64,000 nt of DNA from Mycobacteriaceae bacterium. GTDB lineage: Bacteria; Actinomycetota; Actinomycetes; Mycobacteriales; Mycobacteriaceae. Shown piece by piece: positions 30,122 to 39,375 of this stretch. Where the stretch lies: positions 1 through 64,000 of the forward strand of contig JAPOKC010000011.1 of the NCBI GenBank assembly GCA_029977845.1, read 5' to 3'. Positions within the stretch are counted from its first letter, which is position 1; each line of letters opens with the position of its first letter. A program made the translations under genes and the position numbers. The notes below the pieces were generated by a model. The model saw nothing but the letters and a program-made list of their open reading frames with translations, had not been told where the DNA came from and ran no database searches.

Positions 30122-31281
30122 GCGGACCGTTGACCGGAGTTCGGGTGGTTGACCTCACCGCGATGGTGATGGGTCCGTACTGCACCCAGATCATGGCTGA
30201 TATGGGCGCCGACGTGATCAAGATCGAACCACCTGCAGGGGATGACACTCGGTTCGTCTCGGCGGGGCCGATCGAGGGAATGAGCGGCGTCTTCGTCAAC
30301 GTCAACCGCGGAAAGCGCAGCGTTGTCCTCGATCTGCGCTGCGATGACGGCAAGACCGCACTGCGCCGACTGATTGCCGACGGTGATGTCTTCATTCACT
30401 CGATGCGGGCCAAGGCGATCGCGAAACTCGGCTTCGGGTACGACGATGTCGCGGCCATCAATCCCTCGATCGTCTACACGAACTGTTACGGCTACGGCAG
30501 ACGGGGCCCGGATCGGGACCGGCCGGCTTATGACGACACCATCCAAGCCGAGTGCGGGCTGCCCGCCGTGCAACGACAACTGACCGGTGAGGCGAACTTC
30601 GTCGCCACCATCATGGCCGACAAGGTCGCCGGACTGACCGCGCTGTATGCCACCATGATGGCCTTGTTCCACCGTGAGAGAACCGGTGAGGGACAAGAGG
30701 TCGAAGTCGCCATGTTCGAGACGATGGCCGCCTTCATGCTCGTCGAGCATGCCAACGGCGCGATGTTCGATCCACCGCTGGGACCGGCGTATTACCACCG
30801 GGCCGTGGCTCCGAACCGCCGTCCCTACCGCACCAAGGACGGTTACATCGCTGCCTTGATCTACAACGACAAACATTGGTCGGCGTTCACCAAAGCCGTT
30901 GAACCGGAGTGGAACAGTGACCTGTACTCGACGTTGGAACGGCGCGCGCGGCAGATCGACACGGTGTACTCGCTACTGGCCGAGACGATGAAGGAGCGGA
31001 CCACTGCCGAGTGGCTGGCATTGTTCCGCGAACTGGAGATCCCGGCGTCGGCGCTGAACACTCCCGAGGATCTTTTCGCCAATGAGCATCTCAATGCGGT
31101 CGGCCTGTTCAAGACCGTGGACACCGCATACGGGCCGGTGCGTTTTCCGGGTATCCCGACCTGGTTTTCCCGCACACCCGGCGGGATCGACAGCGGGGCG
31201 CCCGAACTCGGGGAGAACACCGCCGAGGTGCTGGCCGAGTTGGGAATGGCCGACACCGGACCGGCCGAGGGCCTGGGATAG
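30118..31281 (+). CDS. CaiB/BaiF family CoA transferase (class III)
   Basis: [45 protein letters not shown]; 4-bp overlap with the SDR. Confidence 0.92.
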   Translation: [387 protein letters not shown]

Positions 31282-31292
31282 GACGGTTGGGG

Positions 31293-32456
31293 ATGGACTT
31301 CAACATGGGTGATGCCGCCGATGCGCTGCGGCGGCGGTTGCGTGACCTGATGGACGATCATGTGCCCGAGGGATTCATGGGTGCGTTCACCGACGATCCG
31401 GCCGATCTCGAAGCGGCGCAGGGCTTCTGCCGCACACTGGCCGATCAGGGGCTGCTGTGCATGGCGTGGCCCGAGGAGTTCGGTGGGCGCGGGGCATCCA
31501 TCTGGGAACAAACCGTGGTGCGCGAGGAGATGTGGGCCAACCACGAGCCACGCGGTGCGCAGTACATGGGTGTGAACTGGGTGGGCCCGACCTTGATGCG
31601 GTACGGAACCGAGGAGCAGCAGCGCAAACACCTCCCGCCCATCGCGCGCGGCGAGGTCATCTGGTGTCAGGGTTTCTCCGAACCGGAGGCGGGATCCGAT
31701 CTTGCCTCGCTGCGCACCGCCGCGCGCCGGGACGGCGACGGCTGGCTGATCAGCGGTCAGAAGATCTGGACCTCCTACGCGACGATGGCCCAGTGGTGTT
31801 TCCTGCTGGCGCGCACCACCAAGGCGGAGAAGAAGCAGCAGGGACTGAGCATCTTCCTGGTGCCGATGAGCGATCCGGCGATCGAGGTCCGCCCGATCCG
31901 TTCGATGATGGGACCGCACCATCTCAATGAGGTCTTCTTCGACAATCTGCGCGTCACCGACGCCGACGTCCTGGGCCCACTCGACGGAGGCTGGTCGATC
32001 GTGCAGGACGTGCTGTCCTTCGAACGGGTGGGTATCGCCCGGTACGCACGGTGCGAACGGTTTCTGATGATGGCGCCCGCGGTGCTGGGCGAGCGCTGGG
32101 AGCAGGTGCCGGAGGAGTTGCGCGGACGTTGGGCCAGGATGCTCACCCACTGCCGGCGCGCCCGGCTGATGGCCTACCGGGTGGTGTCGCTGCAGAGCAG
32201 CGGACGCATCCAACCGGCCGACGCGTCCGGCTACCGCATCGCTGTCACCAAGCTCGACCAGGACAGCGCCGAGGTGCTGATGGAGATCATGACCACGGTT
32301 CCCCGCGACGACGCGGATACCGCGTTCTTCCGGGCTGAGATCGAGGACCACTGGCGTTACTCGGTGTCGGCAACCGTGGCCTCGGGCAGTATCGAGATGC
32401 AGCGGATCCTGATGTCGCGCGCCCTGCTGGCCCCTTCGTCGAACGGGGGTGGGTGA
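31293..32456 (+). CDS. Acyl-CoA dehydrogenase, long subunit
   Basis: WPEEFGGRGAS; QGFSEPEAGSDLASLRTAA; SGQKIWTSYA. Confidence 0.9.
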   Translation: MDFNMGDAADALRRRLRDLMDDHVPEGFMGAFTDDPADLEAAQGFCRTLADQGLLCMAWPEEFGGRGASIWEQTVVREEMWANHEPRGAQYMGVNWVGPTLMRYGTEEQQRKHLPPIARGEVIWCQGFSEPEAGSDLASLRTAARRDGDGWLISGQKIWTSYATMAQWCFLLARTTKAEKKQQGLSIFLVPMSDPAIEVRPIRSMMGPHHLNEVFFDNLRVTDADVLGPLDGGWSIVQDVLSFERVGIARYARCERFLMMAPAVLGERWEQVPEELRGRWARMLTHCRRARLMAYRVVSLQSSGRIQPADASGYRIAVTKLDQDSAEVLMEIMTTVPRDDADTAFFRAEIEDHWRYSVSATVASGSIEMQRILMSRALLAPSSNGGG

Positions 32457-32460
32457 CGCG

Positions 32461-33387
32461 ATGAACCTGGAATTGAGCGAGGACGCAAGCGAATTCGGAC
32501 GCCAGGCGCTACGGGCGTTCGAGGCCGCCGGTGGAGACGAGCTGCTGATTCGGGCGGAAGCCGACCCGCGGAAGCGGGACGCGCTGGTGGCGCCGATGCT
32601 CGCCGAACTGGGCGCTTGGGAACTGAGCCCTCGCACGGATCCCGATGACCTCGAGGCTGCGGCCGCGCTGTGCCGCAGCGCCGGCTACTGGGGATTGCCG
32701 TATCCGCTTGCCGAACGGCTGGCAAGGCCGGCCGACCTGGAATCCGACGGTCTGATCGTCGTCGACGATCGTGCGCCGCAGGGTGCGGTCCTGGGCATGG
32801 ATGCGCGTTGGACCGCAGTCGCACTCGACGGGCGGCGCAGCGCCGCCGTACCGATCGGTACGGCCACCGGTCCGGCGTTCACCGTGGCCCTGCAGTTGTC
32901 CGATGGCGACAAGGGCGGATCCGCCGATATCGCGCTCGGCCTGGTGCTGCCGATCTGGACGCTGCTGGGCATGCTCGACCGAGCCATGGAACTCACCATC
33001 GCGCACATCCGCCTGCGCAAGCAGTTCGGCCAGACACTCTCGGCTTTCCAGGGTGTGCAGTTCCAGCTCACCGACGCGGAAGTGGAGCGCAGCGGCCTGG
33101 AGATGCTCGCCAAACACGCGCTGTGGGTGGCCGGCGCAGCCGGTGACGCGGACACCGCCATCGACGACGCGCTGGCCGCACGGATGGCAGCGTGCGAGGC
33201 CGCCGAGGTGGTCTTCAAGGTGTGTCATCAGCTGCACGGGGCGATCGGCTTCTGCGACGAGACGACCCTGTCCTGGCTGTCGCGCTACAGCCAGCCGCTG
33301 CGCCGGCTTCCGTTCGGGCTGTCGGCAACCCGAGCCGAACTCACCCGCAGACTGGGCAGTGCCGGGCTGCAGGGCTTGTTCTCGTGA
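32461..33387 (+). CDS. Acyl-CoA dehydrogenase family, short subunit
   Basis: RKQFGQTLSAFQGVQFQLTDAEV; QLHGAIGFCDETTLSWLSRY; 308 aa, truncated relative to full-length ACADs. Confidence 0.85.
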   Translation: MNLELSEDASEFGRQALRAFEAAGGDELLIRAEADPRKRDALVAPMLAELGAWELSPRTDPDDLEAAAALCRSAGYWGLPYPLAERLARPADLESDGLIVVDDRAPQGAVLGMDARWTAVALDGRRSAAVPIGTATGPAFTVALQLSDGDKGGSADIALGLVLPIWTLLGMLDRAMELTIAHIRLRKQFGQTLSAFQGVQFQLTDAEVERSGLEMLAKHALWVAGAAGDADTAIDDALAARMAACEAAEVVFKVCHQLHGAIGFCDETTLSWLSRYSQPLRRLPFGLSATRAELTRRLGSAGLQGLFS

Positions 33388-33400
33388 GGACCGCAAGCCG

Positions 33401-34564
33401 ATGAGCCTGAACGACTTTCGCGACGAGGTGCGCCGGTGGTGTGCGGCCCATGTGCCGACCGACTGGCGCCGCCGGCAGACCGGTGTCAGCGAGCAGGAGT
33501 TCGTCGCCTTCCAGAAGGCCTGGTTCGCCGAACTGCACAGCGCGGGTTATGCGGTGCCACACTGGCCGGCCGAGTGGGGTGGCGGGATGTCGGTCGGCGA
33601 GCAGATCGTTCTCTATTCCGAACTCGCCGCTCACGACGCACCACGCCTGGTGCTGGCATTCGTCGGCATCCATCACGCCGCGTCCACATTGCTGGTCGCG
33701 GGCACCGACGAGCAGCGCCGCCGCCATCTGCCGGCGATCCTGAACGGGGAGATCTGGGTTCAGGGTTTCTCCGAGCCGGAGGCCGGATCCGATCTGGCCG
33801 GCCTTCGCACGAGCGCATACCGAACCGGCGACACCTACGTGGTCAACGGCCAGAAGCTCTGGGCCAGCGGTGGTATGCATGCGGACTGGTGCCTGCTGCT
33901 GGCTCGCACCGACCCGGATGCGCCGAAACGGCGCGGGATCTCCTACTTCCTGCTCGACATGCGTTCACCCGGGATCGACGTTCGACCGATTCGCAATGCA
34001 GTCGGCGACTCGCACTTCTGCGAGATCTTCCTCAACGACGTCGAGATCCCGGCCGCCAATCTCATCGGAGCGGAGAATCAGGGTTGGCAGGTCGCTCAGG
34101 CGACACTGGGCGCCGAGCGCGGGATGACGATGCTCGAACTCGCCGAGCGGCTGGGCAATGCGGGGTTCACGTGGCTGCTGGCGGCTTGCCGCGAAGTCGG
34201 GGACGCGGTGGTGCGAGACCGCCTGGCGCAACTGGAGATCGAGCTTGCCGCCCTGCGCGGGATGTGTCGCGATGTGGTGGAACGCACCGAGGCGGGCACA
34301 GCCGGGCCCGCTGATGCCTCGGTGGTCAAGCTCTACTACAGCGAACTTCTGCAACGGATGACCGACTTCGGCGCCGAGATCGGCGGACTCGACGCGCACA
34401 CGGTTCTGGCCAAGCCGGCATCGAGCGGGTGGGAGTCCGGTTCCTGGATGCTCGACTTCATCGGATCCTGGGAATGGACGATTCCCGGCGGCACCAGCGA
34501 GATTCAGCGCACCATCATCGCCGAACGCGGCCTCGGTCTGCCCAGGGAACCGGGGGCGGCCTGA
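33401..34564 (+). CDS. Acyl-CoA dehydrogenase, long subunit
   Basis: WPAEWGGGMS; QGFSEPEAGSDLAGLRTSA; NGQKLWASGG; IPGGTSEIQRTIIAERGLGLP. Confidence 0.9.
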   Translation: MSLNDFRDEVRRWCAAHVPTDWRRRQTGVSEQEFVAFQKAWFAELHSAGYAVPHWPAEWGGGMSVGEQIVLYSELAAHDAPRLVLAFVGIHHAASTLLVAGTDEQRRRHLPAILNGEIWVQGFSEPEAGSDLAGLRTSAYRTGDTYVVNGQKLWASGGMHADWCLLLARTDPDAPKRRGISYFLLDMRSPGIDVRPIRNAVGDSHFCEIFLNDVEIPAANLIGAENQGWQVAQATLGAERGMTMLELAERLGNAGFTWLLAACREVGDAVVRDRLAQLEIELAALRGMCRDVVERTEAGTAGPADASVVKLYYSELLQRMTDFGAEIGGLDAHTVLAKPASSGWESGSWMLDFIGSWEWTIPGGTSEIQRTIIAERGLGLPREPGAA

Positions 34565-35607
34565 TGAGCGACTTTCAGGAACTGCATGACGAACTGCGTG
34601 CGGTGGCCCGCGACATCCTGGGTGAGGACTCCCACAAAGGAGCGCTGGACTGGTCGGTCATGGAGCAGGCGGGGTGGATCGGCCTCGAGGTGCCGGAGGA
34701 GTACGGCGGCGCCGGCGCGTCACTGGCCGAGACCGCGGTGATCCTCGACGAGATCGGGCGGGCCGCTGCGGGCACCGCCTATCTGGGTGGCGCCGTGCTG
34801 AGCGTCGGGGTTCTCAACGCGGTGCAACCCTCCGCGCTTCGTGATGAGCTGCTGGCCGCCTCGGCCGGCGGCGCCAGACGACTGGCCGTCGCACTGCCGA
34901 CCGGCGCCGATGACGTACCGGTATTCGACTACGACGGGCAACAGCTCTCCGGGCGAGCGCGATTCGTACCGGACGCCGCCGGCGCCGACGAAATCCTCGC
35001 GCTGGCAACAGGTCCGGACGGCAAACCGGTGGTCGTCCACGCCCCTGCGGATGCGTTCGAGGTGACTGCACAGCCGGTCCTCGACGAGACCCGCGATCTG
35101 TCGGAGGTGTCGGCCTCCGGACTGCGCGGCGGTTCGCTGCTGAGCTTCGCCGGCGATCCGGACGCCGCCGCAGCATTGATTCTCGACCGGGCCCGTCTGG
35201 CGGTGGCCTGCGACAGTCTCGGTCTGGCAGAGGCGATGCTGGCGGCGACCGTCTCCTATGCCCAGGTGCGGGAACAGTTCGGGCGCCCGATCGGCTCCTT
35301 TCAGGCGGTCAAGCACGCATGCGCGGACATGCTGGTGGGCATCATCGTGGGCCGCCGTCTGGTGGCGGCGGCGGTCGATGCGCTCTGCGCGGACTCCGCC
35401 GACACCCGCACTGCGGTGCTGATGGCCAAGGCGGCGATCTGTGATTCGGCCGTCGACATCGTCGGCAAGGCCATGCAACTGCACGGCGGAATCGGATACA
35501 CCTGGGAGAGCGGCGTTCACGTCTACCTCAAACGCGCCACTCTCAATCGCGCGCTGTTCGGCACACCCGCGGCGCACAGACGTCAACTCGCTCAACGATA
35601 TCTATAG
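34564..35607 (+). CDS. Acyl-CoA dehydrogenase family, short subunit
   Basis: REQFGRPIGSFQAVKHACADM; QLHGGIGYTWESGVHVYLKRA; start overlaps the preceding stop (TGATG). Confidence 0.88.
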   Translation: MSDFQELHDELRAVARDILGEDSHKGALDWSVMEQAGWIGLEVPEEYGGAGASLAETAVILDEIGRAAAGTAYLGGAVLSVGVLNAVQPSALRDELLAASAGGARRLAVALPTGADDVPVFDYDGQQLSGRARFVPDAAGADEILALATGPDGKPVVVHAPADAFEVTAQPVLDETRDLSEVSASGLRGGSLLSFAGDPDAAAALILDRARLAVACDSLGLAEAMLAATVSYAQVREQFGRPIGSFQAVKHACADMLVGIIVGRRLVAAAVDALCADSADTRTAVLMAKAAICDSAVDIVGKAMQLHGGIGYTWESGVHVYLKRATLNRALFGTPAAHRRQLAQRYL

Positions 35608-35615
35608 GGAGAAAC

Positions 35616-37328
35616 ATGGGCACACCGGTCTACAAGCGCATCCTCGACCTCTTCGAGGCCGAGGGCGTCAACACGCTGTTCGGGATCCCGGACCCCAACT
35701 TCGTGCACATGTTCACCGAGGCCGAGGCCCGCGGGTGGTCGGTGGTGGCGCCCCATCACGAACTGAGCGCCGGCTTCATGGCCGAGGCGGCATCGCGGAT
35801 GACCGGTAAGCCGGGTCTGTGCATCGGCACCCTGGGCCCCGGTATGGCCAATATGGCCGGGGCGATCCAGTGCGCGCTCGTCGAGAACTCTCCGGTGATC
35901 TTCCTGGGCGGACAGCGGGCCCGCATCACCGAGCGACGGGTCCGGCGCGGTCGTATCCAATTCGTCCAGCAGGAACCGCTTTTCGCGGCATCGGTGAAGT
36001 TCCACAGTTCCATCGAGTACGCCGACCAGACCGACGAGATCATCCGGGAGGCGATCCGCCAGGCGATGTCGGGGACTCCCGGTCCGTCCTACGTCGAGTA
36101 CCCGTCGCACGTCATTCTCGAGGAGCTTGATGTGCCAGAACCGTTGCCGCCCGCCGGCTATCGGTTGGTGAACCAGGGCGCGGGCGAGCGTGAGGTCGCC
36201 GAGGCCGCGGCCCTGATCCGGGGAGCCAAGAGTCCGGTTCTGCTCGTCGGCCACGGCGTGCACACCTCGCGGACCCAGCAGCAGGTCAAGGAGCTCGCGG
36301 AGCTGATGGCCTGTCCGGTGATCCAGACCTCCGGCGGCACCTCCTTCATCCCGGGACTGCAGGACCGGACCTTCCCGTACCTGTTCTCCCCGGCCGCCAA
36401 CGAGGCGGTCGAGGAATCCGACCTGTGCGTCGCACTGGGCACCGAGCTCGGTGAGCCTATGCACTACGGCCGAACCCAGCACTGGGCGGCCAACAACGCC
36501 AACCGCAAGTGGGTGTACGTCGAGCAGGACCCGACCGCCATCGGGGTGAACCGGCCCGTCGATGTGGCGTTGGTCGGGGATCTGCGCGGTGTGGTGCCGC
36601 AACTGGTCGAGGCGCTGCGCGACGCCCCGCGCACGCCGTCGGCCAACCTGGATTCGTTGATCAAGGCCGATGCCGCCGAACTGGCCCGGGTCGCCGAGGA
36701 GGCGCCGAGCGGGCGTCCGCTGATCCACCCGGCGCGCTACGTGGTCGAGGCCACCAAGGCGTTCGACAAGCTCGATGACGGCATCCTGGTGCGCGACGGC
36801 GGGGCCACGGTGATCTTTCAGTGGACCTACTCGCAGACCAAGCCGCGTGACGTCATCTGGAACCAGAACTTCGGTCACCTCGGCACCGGGTTGCCCTATG
36901 CCGTCGGCGCCTCGGTCGCCGAGGGCGGGAAGCGTCCGGTGATGTTGCTGACCAGCGACTCGGCCTTCCTGTTCCACATCGCCGAGCTGGAGACTGCGGC
37001 ACGGTGCAAGCTGCCGCTGGTGTGCGTCGTCGGCGTCGACCATCAGTGGGGTCTGGAGGTCGGCGTGTACAAGCGCACGTTCTCTCAGCCCTCGCCGCAA
37101 CCCGGGGTGCATTGGAGCAAGGATGTGCGGATGGACAAGATCGCCGAGGGGTTCGGCTGTCACGGCGAGTACGTCGAGTCCGAGGAGGAGATCGGCCCGG
37201 CGATCGCGCGGGCCTACGCCAGCGGGAAGGTCGGCGTCGTGCACGTGCGAATCGACCCGAAGGCCAACTCCGAGGAGATGCCCAAATACGACCGTTTCCG
37301 AACCTGGTATGCAGAGGGAACCCAGTAG
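35616..37328 (+). CDS. Thiamine-diphosphate-dependent enzyme (acetolactate synthase/2-hydroxyacyl-CoA lyase superfamily)
   Basis: Catalytic Glu region PHHELSAGFMAEAASRMTGKPGLCIGTLGPG; C-terminal TPP region LLTSDSAFLFHIAELETAARCKLPLVCVV. Confidence 0.88.
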   Translation: MGTPVYKRILDLFEAEGVNTLFGIPDPNFVHMFTEAEARGWSVVAPHHELSAGFMAEAASRMTGKPGLCIGTLGPGMANMAGAIQCALVENSPVIFLGGQRARITERRVRRGRIQFVQQEPLFAASVKFHSSIEYADQTDEIIREAIRQAMSGTPGPSYVEYPSHVILEELDVPEPLPPAGYRLVNQGAGEREVAEAAALIRGAKSPVLLVGHGVHTSRTQQQVKELAELMACPVIQTSGGTSFIPGLQDRTFPYLFSPAANEAVEESDLCVALGTELGEPMHYGRTQHWAANNANRKWVYVEQDPTAIGVNRPVDVALVGDLRGVVPQLVEALRDAPRTPSANLDSLIKADAAELARVAEEAPSGRPLIHPARYVVEATKAFDKLDDGILVRDGGATVIFQWTYSQTKPRDVIWNQNFGHLGTGLPYAVGASVAEGGKRPVMLLTSDSAFLFHIAELETAARCKLPLVCVVGVDHQWGLEVGVYKRTFSQPSPQPGVHWSKDVRMDKIAEGFGCHGEYVESEEEIGPAIARAYASGKVGVVHVRIDPKANSEEMPKYDRFRTWYAEGTQ

Positions 37329-37342
37329 GAGAGAATGAGGAC

Positions 37343-38773
37343 ATGCGCGAATATCTGAAGTTCTACATCGACGGCCAGTGGGTCGACCCGGTCGAGATGC
37401 GTACCCTCGACGTCGACAACCCGGCCACCGAGCGGGTCAACGGGAAGATCGCCATCGGTTCCAGTGCCGATGTCGACAAGGCGGTCAAGGCCGCCCGCAA
37501 GGCCTTCGACAGCTGGTCGCAGGTCAGCCGTCAGGAGCGGCTCGGCGTGCTCGAGGCCGTGCTGGCCGAGTACCAGAAGCGGGCCGCCGATTTCGCCGAT
37601 GCGGTCAGCGAGGAGATGGGGGCGCCGCCGTCGCTGGCGGCCGGGGCACAGTTCCAGATGGGCTTCGCCCACCTGATCACCGCGATCGACGTCCTGAAGA
37701 ACTACAGCTTCGAGGAGGAGCGTGGCGCCGCGCTGATCGTCAAGGAGCCGATCGGCGTCTGCGGGCTGATCACGCCGTGGAACTGGCCGATCAACCAGAT
37801 CGCCTGCAAGGTGTTCCCGGCGCTGGCCGCGGGTTGCACCATGGTGCTCAAACCCTCCGAGGTGGCCCCGTATTCGGGCCAGATTTTCACCGAGGTCATC
37901 GACGCCGCCGGGATCCCCAAGGGCGTCTACAACATGGTCTTCGGCGACGGTCCCGGAGTCGGCGCCGCGCTGTCCAGCCATCCCGGTATCGACATGGTGT
38001 CGTTCACCGGTTCCACCCGGGCCGGTATCGAGGTGGCCCGAAACGCCGCCCCGACGGTCAAGCGGGTCGCCCAGGAACTCGGCGGCAAGAGTCCCAACAT
38101 CGTCCTCGACGATGACGTCTTCGCCCAGAGCGTGGCGGCCGGCGTGACGGCGATGATGCTGAACTCCGGGCAGAGCTGCAATGCGCCATCCCGGATGCTG
38201 GTGCCCAAGGACCGGATGGACGAGGCCATCGCGGTGGCGCGTTCGACGGCCGAAGGGGTGAAGGTCGGCGATCTGTCCGATCCCGCGGCGATCGGACCGG
38301 TCGCCTCCGAGGTGCAGTTCAAGAAGGTCCAGGGATTGATCCAGAAGGGTATCGAGGAAGGGGCGACGCTGGTGGCCGGCGGGACCGGCCGTCCGGACGG
38401 CCTCGAGACCGGTTACTACGTGCGGCCGACCGTGTTCGCCAATGTCAACAACGAGATGACGATCGCCCGGGAGGAGATCTTCGGACCGGTGCTCTGCATC
38501 CTGCCCTACGAGGATCTTGATCAGGCGATCGAGATCGGCAACGACACCGAGTACGGGCTCTACGGTTACGTCTCGGGTAAGGATCTCGACCAGGCCCGCG
38601 CACTCGCGCGGCGAATCCGCGCCGGCGCCGTGACGATCAACCACGCGTTCGACATCAGCACGCCCTTCGGCGGATACAAGCAGAGCGGTAACGGCCGGGA
38701 GTGGGGCCAGGAGGGTCTGGACGAATTCCTCGAGACCAAGGCGATTCTGGGTTACGCCGACAAGTCCAGCTGA
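37343..38773 (+). CDS. Aldehyde dehydrogenase family protein
   Basis: ITPWNWPINQIACKVFPALAAGC; QELGGKSPNIVLDD; NSGQSCNAPSRML catalytic Cys. Confidence 0.94.
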   Translation: MREYLKFYIDGQWVDPVEMRTLDVDNPATERVNGKIAIGSSADVDKAVKAARKAFDSWSQVSRQERLGVLEAVLAEYQKRAADFADAVSEEMGAPPSLAAGAQFQMGFAHLITAIDVLKNYSFEEERGAALIVKEPIGVCGLITPWNWPINQIACKVFPALAAGCTMVLKPSEVAPYSGQIFTEVIDAAGIPKGVYNMVFGDGPGVGAALSSHPGIDMVSFTGSTRAGIEVARNAAPTVKRVAQELGGKSPNIVLDDDVFAQSVAAGVTAMMLNSGQSCNAPSRMLVPKDRMDEAIAVARSTAEGVKVGDLSDPAAIGPVASEVQFKKVQGLIQKGIEEGATLVAGGTGRPDGLETGYYVRPTVFANVNNEMTIAREEIFGPVLCILPYEDLDQAIEIGNDTEYGLYGYVSGKDLDQARALARRIRAGAVTINHAFDISTPFGGYKQSGNGREWGQEGLDEFLETKAILGYADKSS

Positions 38774-38788
38774 GGCTGATCTGCCGGT

Positions 38789-39220
38789 ATGCGGGTGCTG
38801 GTGCAGCGCGTCACCGCGGCATCGGTGTCGGTGGACGGTGTAGTGGTGGGCGCCATCGAACCGAGCGGACAGGGGTTGCTCGCTCTGGTCGGCGTCACGC
38901 ACACCGATGACGCCGTGGTGGCCCGGCGGCTCGCCGAGAAGCTCTGGCAGCTCAGGATTCTGGATGACGAGAAGTCGGCATCGGACACCGGAGCGCCGAT
39001 CCTGGTGGTCAGTCAGTTCACCCTGTATGCGAACACCGTCAAAGGTCGCCGCCCGTCGTGGAACGCCGCGGCGCCGGCAGCGATCGCCGAGCCGTTGGTC
39101 GAGGTGTTCGCCGACGCGTTGAGGGCCCTGGGCGCCGATGTCGCCGCCGGCGTGTTCGGCGCCGACATGCAGGTGGCTCTGGTCAACGACGGTCCGGTGA
39201 CCGTAATGCTGGAATCCTGA
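38789..39220 (+). CDS. dtd: D-aminoacyl-tRNA deacylase
   Basis: [60 protein letters not shown]. Confidence 0.95.
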   Translation: MRVLVQRVTAASVSVDGVVVGAIEPSGQGLLALVGVTHTDDAVVARRLAEKLWQLRILDDEKSASDTGAPILVVSQFTLYANTVKGRRPSWNAAAPAAIAEPLVEVFADALRALGADVAAGVFGADMQVALVNDGPVTVMLES

Positions 39221-39230
39221 CGCGGGTCGC

Positions 39231-39326
39231 TAATGAATCGGATCGGGAGACGGCAACACGGCCAGTCCGAGCGCACCGGCGGCGGCGCTGTGCCGGCGTT
39301 CAAACAGCCGATCTCCCGATTCGTTA
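39231..39326. other. Long imperfect inverted repeat with structured interior (possible ncRNA or regulatory RNA)
   Basis: taatgaatcg-(gatc)-gggaga-cggc (39231-39254) pairs with gccg-(a)-tctccc-gattcgtta (39307-39326); inner AGCGC/GCGCT helix. Confidence 0.5.
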
Positions 39327-39334
39327 CCGGTCCG

Positions 39335-39358
39335 CGCCCGGGTATCCACATCCGGGCG
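39335..39358. other. Short GC hairpin
   Basis: CGCCCGG (39335-39341) / CCGGGCG (39352-39358), 10-nt loop, just upstream of the ATG at 39376. Confidence 0.5.
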
Positions 39359-39375
39359 TCAGACTGTAGAACCTG

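Noticed and set aside
30861-32636. 591-aa minus-strand ORF across CaiB/ACAD genes
   Set aside because: Crosses two sense genes; low-complexity shadow translation.
35592-37244. 550-aa minus-strand ORF opposite the TPP enzyme
   Set aside because: Shadow ORF; the plus strand encodes a clear ThDP enzyme.
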